From: Erinaceus europaeus
Taxonomy: Eukaryota; Chordata; Mammalia; Eulipotyphla; Erinaceidae
Reading direction: 5' to 3'
Length of the DNA stretch: 64,000 nucleotides
NCBI RefSeq assembly: GCF_950295315.1
Contig: NC_080177.1
Coordinates: 82,012,452-82,076,451, forward strand
Below, one piece after another: positions 56,196 to 64,000 of this stretch; the stretch's first letter is position 1; every line of letters starts with the position of its first letter. Below the pieces are notes generated by a model. That model saw nothing but the letters and a program-made list of their open reading frames with translations. It was not told where the DNA came from and did no database searches. Both the position numbers and the translations under genes were made by a program.

Positions 56196-59139
56196 GGAAA
56201 AAAAGAAAGAAAAACACAAGGAACAACAACAAAAAAGAAGTCTCCTAACACAGTGCCCATGTAATACCTTTACTCCCAAATGCATGCAGGCATTTTTCAT
56301 TAGTTATAAAATCAGCTCTAGGATAATTACTGGTAGACTAATTGGAACAATATTCAAAGAGCAACAGCTCTGATAACATAACAGCCTTTAGGACATGATT
56401 AGGAAAACTGTGAGTAGTAATGATTGAACTTAACAGACATGCCAAATCCAGGTTGTTTAGAGTTTTCTTGATTTAATGATCCCCGGAGGCTTCTCTGCTT
56501 TAGGTCAACTTTACCTGATAGAATGAAACAGAGAGAAATGGAGAGGAGCTACCATCTACTCCAGGTTCTGTCTGTCCTGCCTACAGGTGGCATGGTTGAC
56601 AGACTGCAGATCACAGTGAAGGTGGCTGTCCAGGTGACCTAAACACTCCGGCCTTCTTGTCTAGAGTTTTAAAGTTGCACAACTTGTGGGATCTTTGGAA
56701 GACCCCATGAAACTACAGGCACAGGGATCTCGGGTGAAGCACCTTGAAGGACCACTGCGCCACTACTTCTGGGGCATGCCTGCCCTTTTTTTTCTGTGGG
56801 TATGTTTAATAACTTCAGGGGAAAATGAGTAATTTTTCTCAGGGTTTCTGTTTGGCCAAATTAACTTAGGATTCCTCAGTCTGATTTGTGTATATATACA
56901 CCTTTGTAAAATTCATGTTTAGCTCTTAATAGTTCTAGCTCTTTGCAGATAGTTTCTTTAATTTCATGGAAAATATTTATCTGAGGAGTCATAAGAGTAA
57001 TGATTGGTATCACTTATTATTTTGGAGAGATCAAAATAAATGGGCAAGTCATTATGCGTAGTTAATGAACAGACTTTTCCAGTGAAATTGGGGCAATCAG
57101 ACTTCTTCAATTTCACTTGCTGTCTGTAATATCACAATGGAAAACAGAATAAGGAGATTCAAGGATAATTTTAGAGAAAGACAACTTTGGTGAGATCACA
57201 CTTGGTACAAAAGGTACACTAAGGCGTATGGACATTATTTGTACATAAATTAGTATATCGTGGGCTTCAAATGTGACTATAAATATGAAAATATTTTTAC
57301 TTAATTATAGGGAGGAACTAATTTCATTTTGTAGCATCTCCTGTAGTTTGATTCTCACCTTAAAGCAAAATTGAAGAGTCGTTTATTTATTTCATTATTA
57401 GAGAAAGAGAATTCAGAGTATCACTTTGGCATATTTTAGGCCAGAGATCAATGTCAATGTACGTCAATCATAGTGTACCTTTCTGAGTCAGACATAATGA
57501 CATTAATATTTTTAATATCTGGAAAGTCAGGGAAAACAGTTTTGAAGCATGTTGAGAACAATGCAGTATCATCCTGAACATCTTTTTCCTCTTCTTCCCA
57601 CCTAAATTCTGGCTCATTTAATATAGTCTGGAGATGAAAGAAATCATCTTTCAAATGGATTCAGAGCTTATACTGCAGAATTCTCCTGGGTGGAGTAGCA
57701 GGTATTATGGGATTCAGCACTTCTTAGGTAGAAAGAGTGCTTGGGAGCTGAATATAGATGGGATCAGTATTTGCTGAATTGGTCCTATCAACAACAATTT
57801 AAAGATGGAGTTCATCATTTGAGTTGAAATGACATGCTGACTACATAGCAGTCCAAAGGAGAGCTGAACCCTGCAAATAACTAGTGCCTGGGAGGAGGAG
57901 AAAAGTACCGGAGGTGTATGATGGTCCCAAACTTCGCAGAGTTCAGATTCTATGACCGGCACGGACAGCGATTAAGATTTCTGGTTTTAACACCGGAATT
58001 GAGACTGGGAGATAAGAGTCGTGTCACAGAGGACTCTTAACTGCAAGTGGAACCAACCAAATTGGCACAAGTTTCAAAGGAATTTCTCAGCTTATACGAC
58101 CATAATTCTAAAGCAGGGTTTTCTTTACAACCTAGCCTAAATCAGGGTTGAAATAGTTGTGAAAACGGAGATTCGATTTTTCAGCAGTTATTTTCTCTTC
58201 TTTGCTTCTCCGATTTGGGTGCAAGGCCAAAGCTCTATCACTGTACAACTTCCCAGGCATTTTTTGTTTCTCTTTTCATATTTGTAAAAGTTCATCCCTG
58301 TGGTTTCGTATTGTCACATACACTCAAAGGCAGAGGAAGAAAGATGGAGATGGGAGGAGGCTGCAGGTAGATGAGAGTAACTAACTATTGTTGACCTGAG
58401 CAAAGCTATTTTAATTGATTGCTTTCCAGCTCTACTTGTATGACTGCGAATATATCTGAAGTTGGTTATGATCAAATACTGATTGCTTTAATCCTTTTCT
58501 CCTCTGGTTCTCTCCTCTACTTTCTCCCCCTCCTCCTGTCTCTACTTTCAGAAATATTTTTTGAAAGTATTTTCTGCGAAAAGCCGCTACCTTGTTTTTC
58601 ATGTTAAATTCAGATGACTACATAATTTGCTTTAATTTGAATATTTTGCTTTGATAAGCAGTATTTCTGGCTTAAATATTTCTTTCCATTGTTTTTATTT
58701 CAGAGAAATGAAAGTTATTGAGTCTTACTGTAAAATCTTTGAACTGAGTGGGTCTGATATAAGTTAAATATAAAGAAGCACACATTTACTTATTAGTCCG
58801 TTAAATAACATGTGTGATATTTTTCACAATGCAAGCTTCAGCCTTCAAATAGTAAACGCTTCTTCCTATACACACATATATGAGTGGGAACATACATTTC
58901 ATCTGCCACATTGTGCCCTTAACAGCTGTACTTATCTGTTATGAAGACTGTGAATATGTCTATGCCACTTATGGAAAACCATCACTTTCATTCCGGTTTA
59001 GAATAGAGTGGAGAGGACAGCAAGAGAAGCCACCTGGGAGAGTGAGCTTTACGCGCACCTACAGAGGAGCCCGGTCCCCATCACACAGAGGAAATCCCAG
59101 TGCTGCGGTGTCTTTCCTCTCTCCCTCAGTCTTATTTAT
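56196..59139. other. Unique sequence, no gene seen
   Basis: About 2.9 kb with only vague SINE-like scraps near 56,500-56,770. AT-rich. The 66-codon acidic frame at 57454-57654 (minus) has no recognised family. Confidence 0.5.
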
Positions 59140-59452
59140 CTATTCATTTATTTATTTTTGCCTCCAGGGTTATCGCTGGGACTTGGTGCCTGCACTACAA
59201 ATCCATGGCTCCTGGACGCTATTCTTTTCCATTTTGTTGCCCTTGTCGTTGGATAGGACAGAGAGAAATCAAGAGAGGTGGGAAGACAGAGAGGGAGAGA
59301 GAAAGACAGACACCCTCAGACCTGCTTCACCACTTGAGAGGAGACCCTCCCCCTGCAGGTGGGGATCCAGGGGTTGGAACCAGGGTCCTTGCGCTGGTCC
59401 TTGTGCTTTGTGCCATGTGCGCTTAACTCACGGTACTACTGCCCAACCTCTT
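59140..59452 (-). mobile_element. SINE, long form
   Basis: 'cctccagggttatcgctgg', 'ttgttgcccttgtcgttgg', body, and head 'ggatccaggggttggaacc...cacggtactactgccc'. Faces the plus-strand SINE 135 bp away. Confidence 0.9.
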
Positions 59453-59587
59453 TGTCTTTACATTTCTCTCTCTTTCTGTCTGAGAAAGCCTGGAATGCTG
59501 AGGCATAAGCAATGATAAAATAGAATAATATTAAATAACATACAACGGAATTCTAAGAAAAGAATGATAATGACAAAAAAAAAGTAA

Positions 59588-59858
59588 GGGAGTCAGGTGG
59601 TAGCACAGTGGGTTAAGCGCAGGTGGCGTGAAGCACAAGGACCAGCTTGAGGATCCCAGTTTGAGTCCCCGGCTCCCCACAGGTGGTGAAGCAGGTCTGC
59701 AGGTGTCTGTCTTTCTGTCCCCCTCCCTGTCTTCCCCTCCTCTCTCCATTTCTCTCTGTCCTATCCAACAACAACGACATCAACAACAACTACAATAATA
59801 ACTACAACAACAATAAAAAACAATGAGGGCAACAAAAGGGAAAATAAATAATAATCAT
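59588..59858 (+). mobile_element. SINE, group 1
   Basis: 'ggagtcaggtggtagcacagtg', a shortened head segment (the 'cctgcaggggagtcgcttcac' part is deleted at 59,680), CT body, (caa)n and A-rich tail. Confidence 0.92.
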
Positions 59859-59954
59859 AATAAACTAAGTCAGTGTTTGGAAAGTTTCAGATAGTTTTGT
59901 CGTGTCTTTGTAAAATAGATCATACAAACAGACTATTCATGGTAGCTTTTCCAT

Positions 59955-60095
59955 TCCCTGTCATCAGGCTGGGGCTAGCAGAATGGTTGTTCCTACGACT
60001 TTCATGCCTTCTTGAGGTTTGGACTTCCCTGTTCAATCCCCAGTACCACCATATGTCAGAGCTGAGCCATGCTCTGGTAAAAAATAAAAATAAAA
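59955..60095 (+). mobile_element. Group 3 SINE
   Basis: 'ggggctagcagaatggttg', 'ttcatgccttcttgaggtt', 'gttcaatccccagtaccacc' and 'gagccatgctctggtaaaaa'. The end is A-rich with aaata repeats. Confidence 0.85.
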
Positions 60096-60195
60096 TAACA
60101 AAAACACTTGCTGTCATAATCCCTATTTTTGACTTTGTGAAGTAGTACTCTCTGCTGTTATTTACCCACTTCTTGAAATCATGCTCTCTCTCTCT

Positions 60196-60486
60196 CTTTT
60201 TTTTTTTTTTTGATAGGAACAAATCATCCAAGATCAGCTGAAAGCAGTGACATCACCATTTTTTATAGCTGAGTAGTATTCCATTGTGTATCTAGACCAC
60301 AACTTGCTCAGCCACTCATCTGTTGCTGGACACCTGGGTTGCTTCCAGGTTTTGGCTATTACACATTGTGCTGCCAAGAACATATGTGTACACAGATCTT
60401 TTTGGATGGATGTGTTGGGTTCCTTGGGATCTATCCCCAGGAGAGGAATTGCAGGATCATAGGGCAGGTCCATTTCTAGCCCCATT
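60196..60486 (-). pseudogene. L1 ORF2 C-terminal fragment, minus strand
   Basis: A T-run at 60196-60211 is the 3' side. The open minus frame reads [42 protein letters not shown]. The frame is still readable, so it is younger than the plus-strand L1 it abuts at 60,486. The C-terminus differs from the 52.67-kb L1 after KNGD. Confidence 0.9.
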
Positions 60487-61618
60487 TAAGTTTTTACAAC
60501 ATCTTAGTTCAAATCCAATTGCAAGGAGAACAATAACAGAAATAGAGGAATGTGACATCATCAAGTAGATAAACTTTTGCGTGGCAAAGACCATCTCCAC
60601 TATAACAGAGAGACTTCCCACCGGGGTTGGGAGGGGGCAACCTTTATGTGTCATGTATCAGACAGAGCACTGATAACCAAAGTACAAAATGAACACATGA
60701 AACTCAACAAGAAAAAGACAGGGCACCGCATTGAAAAGGGAAAGATATGGGTAGAATCTTCTCCAAGGGAGAGATCCAGAGGACCACCAGACATATAACA
60801 AAATGCTCAAAGTCTGATGATCAGGGAAATACAAATAAAAACAATAAAGAGATACCACTTTATACCTGTGAGGATGTTGTATATTAAGAAAGACACAAAT
60901 GGTAACTGTTGGAGAGGATGGGGTGGGGAGGGACTCTTACCTTGCTAGTGGGAATGTAAGTTTGTCCAGCCCCTAGAGAAAACTGTCTGGACAATCATCA
61001 GAACTCTAGAAATGGACCTACCTTATGACCCCGTTATCCCTCTCCTAGGAATTTACCTAGGGAAAATGAAAACACTTAAAAAAAAAAAAAGCCTCTCACA
61101 TCATTGCTTATAGCAGCAGTTTGTAATATCCCCAACTTGGAAGCATCCCAGATGCCCAGTGGCAAATGAATGGCTAAGAAAGTCGTGGTACATACACACA
61201 ATGGAGTACTGTGCAGCCAGTACTCCAAATGATGAGGCCATCTCCTTTGCAATAGCGTGTTCAGAACTCAAAGGCATCTCGTTGAGTGAGACAAGTCAGA
61301 AAAGGAAAGACCAATGACAAATGACCCCACCTAGGTGGGGTCTAAAGTTCTTAAGTTCTTAAGTTCTTAAGTTCTTAAGAACTACACCTAGGTGTAGGTG
61401 GAACTTAAGAACAAAGCACAGCACAAGGAATCAGAAAGTGACACTTGGATTGGGGTGGTGTATTGTGCGGAAGTTGAGGACTCTGGGGAAGGAGGGAGAG
61501 GGAAGGAATGTGGGGATATTGGGATCCTGTTGTCTCCAGGACACGAGTCAAGGGGAGATGAGAGTTTGTGCCTGTGAGTTAGAGGCTGTACTACACCCCC
61601 CCCCCCCCATAAAGTAAA
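60487..61618 (+). mobile_element. Old L1 ORF2 end plus 3'UTR, plus strand
   Basis: Plus-strand phrases 'aaaatgctcaaagtctgatg', 'gggaatgtaagtttgtccagc', 'ccttatgaccccgttatccc' and 'tggtacatacacacaatgg' are typical of mammalian L1 ORF2. 'ggtggtgtattgtgcggaag' onwards is 3'UTR-like. Many stops and frameshifts are present. It overlaps in ORF2 content with the neighbouring minus fragment, so the two are separate insertions. Confidence 0.88.
61325..61397. repeat. Two perfect 16-bp palindromes around a 4x8-bp direct repeat
   Basis: ccccacctaggtgggg (61325-61340) and ctacacctaggtgtag (61382-61397) are perfect palindromes, both centred on CCTAGG. Between them agttctta is repeated four times (61346-61377), ending in the palindrome gttcttaagaac. 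Confidence 0.92.
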
Positions 61619-62892
61619 ATTGATGAAAACGTTGAGTATTTTGGACTGGACAGGAGGCAAAGTGTTTATACAAAACCTTTCATATCTGAAGTGCACTTGC
61701 AAAAGAGAGAGAGAGAGAGAGAGAGAGAAAATAACCTGAATATTTTTCCTTATTTTCATTTGCTTCAGTATAGTGAAAATGCAAACGTCACAAACTCTCT
61801 TTTCTTTGTCAGTTTTTGGCAGAGTGCTTTAAAATTTACTATTCTGGTGAAATAACCTCTGATGAAAATAATGTAGTGTGGTTAGCTAATGTTCCCGTTT
61901 TCTCTAGTGTAACAGGACTAGCTTAATCAGTTACAAATGAAACTATAAATTCTTGAATTAACAGGAGGGAAACAGTTTCTGAGCCACTGTCCTTAAAGCA
62001 TTTTGATGTTACACACTGTAGGTTTCAGCTATCCAGAGTTTAAAATACTCCTGTTTCTCTCTCCACTGTGGGTATCATATATGATTCATATACTTTCCAA
62101 GATAAGCGACTTTTGAATCATTTAATCTTTTCAGTATAGCTTAAGACATTGTGCTCCTAATCAACTTGGGTTGAAATTTGAATAACTGATTCGTTTTAGT
62201 ATAATGAGTTTCTTTGGAAACTATGACCTAATTTAAATAAACAATCAGTTGTTCATGATAAAGAGGAAATCTTGTAATGAGATCTTGTATCATTTGTAAC
62301 CTCTTCACATGAAAGCACTGAGCTGAAAGGTTACCAGCAAAAATAGAATATAGCAAGAGATACAAAAATAGCACTGTTCCCTATCTTTTTTCAGCCCGAG
62401 TAGCGTATTCATTGTATCATTCCACATGAAATTTGAAAAAAAAAAAAGTGCTGTAGCATCTCAGTTTTAATTGAGGTAACCCTGAGCTTTAGAAGTATAC
62501 CTAGTGATAGACTAAGAGACAGGAGGCGTTCTGATTAAACAGCAGCTGCGTTCTGAAATACTGCTACTCTCCCTCACTGCTGGAAACCTTACCTGGAGTA
62601 CAGATTCTAATTAAAAGAGCAGCGACTACAATAGCAAAAGAACAACAAAGAAACAGTCACACCACAGAGCCTTTTTAGCAACACTTCTCTCACTTGGCAC
62701 ATAGGAATAAATATTGGAAAGTTTCCTTGTATCATTTTTTTGTATTATTCTTTTGTTTGAATCAGTGGGAAACATTACTGCTGATTCTAATCTTCCCTTT
62801 GTCTTAGATATAATAAATTGACCAATTCTAAATAAAATATCTTAATTATAGTTTAATCAGTTGCCAGTTTAATTTTTAATGAAGCAGTTCTA
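61619..62892. other. Unique AT-rich sequence with (GA)n
   Basis: About 1.27 kb. A GA run lies at about 61702-61728. No gene or further repeat recognised. Confidence 0.5.
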
Positions 62893-62898
62893 AGGATA
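62893..62898. repeat. 6-bp target-site duplication, left copy (aggata)
   Basis: aggata precedes the LTR and recurs at 63271-63276. Confidence 0.88.
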
Positions 62899-63270
62899 TG
62901 CCGGATTAGCTTCGCGGGCGGGAGACAGAGAGACCAGGGACTCATCGCTGAGCTGAGAACGCAGTTCAATCTTTATTCACAAGCGGGGATGCAGTCCAGC
63001 AGCCTAATCACAACACAATTCTGTCCTGTATCTCTCCTACCTCCCTCCTGCAGCGGAAGAGTCAGGAACAAAGGAAATATGTACCATAGGGGGCAGGGAG
63101 AAGGGAAAAGGGCGAACTAGCGAGGACTAAACCAAATGTCCAGGAGGCAGGGGGGGTGTCCAGCCAACAGTGGACATACAAACAGAACACCTCGCAAGCA
63201 ACACAAGCGAACCCAATGTGATGATAAAAACCAGAAGGTCTCACAAGCAGAATCCAGAAGCATAGCAACA
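62899..63270 (-). mobile_element. Solo LTR of an endogenous retrovirus, copy B
   Basis: This 372-bp element reads tgccgg...gcaaca, with 6-bp flanking duplications. The minus-strand AATAAA is at 62972-62977. It shares with copy A (24.36 kb) the terminal 'ttcgcgggcggg/ttcacgggcggt' zone, 'ctgagctg', 'aaaccaa', 'catgtgatga/aatgtgatga' and 'aacagaaggtctt/accagaaggtctc'. No internal retroviral region is attached. Confidence 0.9.
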
Positions 63271-63276
63271 AGGATA
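63271..63276. repeat. 6-bp target-site duplication, right copy (aggata)
   Basis: Identical to 62893-62898. Confidence 0.88.
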
Positions 63277-63330
63277 GACTTTTTGTTAGGATTTTCATTC
63301 ATATTTCTCCAAGTTAGAGTTTGCTTTTTT

Positions 63331-63546
63331 TAAAAAAAATTACTATCTTTATTTATTTATTGGATAGAGACAGCCAGAAAAATCCAGAGGGAAGGGGGCA
63401 ATAGAGAAGGAGAGAGACAGAGACACCTGCAACACTGCTTCAGCACTCACAAAGCTTTCCCTCTGCAAGTGGGGACCCGGGGCTTGAACCTGGATCCTTG
63501 CACATTGCTGTGTGCGCTCAGCCAGGTGTGCCACCACCTGGCCCCA
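63331..63546 (-). mobile_element. SINE, group 2
   Basis: Tail 'ctttatttatttattggatag', body, 'ctctgcaagtggggacccgg' and head 'gccaggtgtgccaccacctgg'. The flanks agtttgct(t/g)tttt at about 63318 and 63548 look like its TSD. The window sequence is otherwise unique to either side. Confidence 0.94.
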
Positions 63547-63762
63547 CAGTTTGCTGTTTTATCTTCATCTTGACTAAGTGATGACTATTTAGCAAGATAT
63601 AAGCGAACTAGGGAGGGTAACCTAATTACAGAGCACTTTTCTTTACGTAGTCCTTTGTGTTTTACCTCAGCATTGGTAAGTGTTAACAGACTTCCAGATT
63701 ATCATTTTGAAATTTATATCATAAATATAATTCCTCAGATTAAATAGATTAAATACAGTAAG

Positions 63763-63781
63763 TTTTTTTTTTCTTTTTCAG
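63763..63781 (+). other. Strong splice-acceptor-like site
   Basis: A 17-base pyrimidine run (T-rich, single C) followed by CAG at 63779-63781 has the ideal shape of a mammalian 3' splice site. Confidence 0.4.
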
Positions 63782-64000
63782 TGTGATTTCTAAAGGCAGA
63801 AATGTCTACACAGCAGGCTGTAGGGTGGAAGTTTTCATCAGGTAGTGGCCAGGGAAGTAGTTCCCTGCGTGCTGAGGGTCCTAGTGACACAGCCAGGAGA
63901 GACCCCATTTTGTTGCCTGGTGCTGCCTGGACTGGAGCGGTGAATTTGCTTCTCTCTATTCTGTGTGAAATTGCCTCTGTGAAATATGAAGTGAAAAAAA
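63782..64000 (+). other. Candidate exon with a frame open to the window edge
   Basis: After the acceptor-like site, ATG at 63802 (gaaATGtct) opens a frame of 66 codons that has not met a stop at 64,000. It begins MSTQQAVGWKFSSGSG and includes ARRDPILLPGAAWTG. A donor-like catcag|gtagtg at 63841/63842 would instead give a 60-bp exon. No family was recognised, and chance openness over 66 codons is not rare. An alternative is an unrecognised transposon end, because the final bases are A-rich. Confidence 0.25.

Noticed and set aside
60196..61618. Twin-primed (5'-inverted) single L1
   Set aside because: The two arms overlap in ORF2 content and differ in decay, so they are better explained as two insertions.

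Overview
The window is mammalian nuclear DNA, most likely from a hedgehog (Erinaceus or a close relative). The main reason is the dominant interspersed repeat: dozens of tRNA-derived SINEs with a pol III A box (tagcgcagtggg), a B box (ggttcgagccc) and the 'ctccccacctgcagggg' body that I associate with erinaceid genomes. L1 3' ends with a matching long 3'UTR type recur five or six times. The species call rests on remembered repeat families and was not searched. No multi-exon coding gene can be read through the window.

Layout. 0-27 kb: repeat-rich, gene-poor DNA. It holds an intact-looking intronless retrocopy of PSMB6 (proteasome beta1 subunit) at 2.15-2.98 kb with a 16-bp target-site duplication (TSD), many SINEs, L1 fragments and one solo LTR at 24.36 kb. 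27.35-33.24 kb: three tandem arrays in a row, namely a hexamer-based array, a 20-bp 'actagatgcaggag' array and a 3.5-kb 20-bp 'agacccgacaggtga' array with higher-order structure. 33.24-35.18 kb: a strong CpG island that looks like a promoter plus non-coding first exon(s), with a splice-donor-like site at 35,162/35,163. I could not name the gene. 35.2-64 kb: intron-like or intergenic DNA with microsatellites, SINEs and L1s. It includes a young 2.2-kb 5'-truncated L1 with a roughly 41-bp TSD (52.67-54.85 kb), a fragment of a non-L1 non-LTR retrotransposon (45.88-46.30 kb), a head-to-head pair of L1 fragments (60.2-61.6 kb) and a second solo LTR of the same family as the first (62.90-63.27 kb). 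At the right edge a strong acceptor-like tract is followed by a reading frame that is still open where the window ends.

SINE groups used below. Group 1 has the body 'gagccgggggctcgaacc' and an A-rich tail, sometimes extended by a 'cctccagggttattgctgg' module. Group 2 has 'ggggaccaggggcttgaacc' and a tail resembling 'atccaataaataaataaag'. Group 3 is short, with 'aatggttatgc', 'ctcatgcctgag' and 'accaccat...gctctggt'. A minus-strand copy shows its tail as a T-run at the low coordinate.

Functionally the only plausible host regulatory element is the CpG island with the large CpG- and E-box-rich satellite beside it. The only intact host-type protein reading frame is the PSMB6 retrocopy. I found no unequivocal new biological system. 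The strongest leads are the array and CpG island complex, the foreign-looking non-LTR fragment, the PSMB6 retrocopy and the paired solo LTRs.
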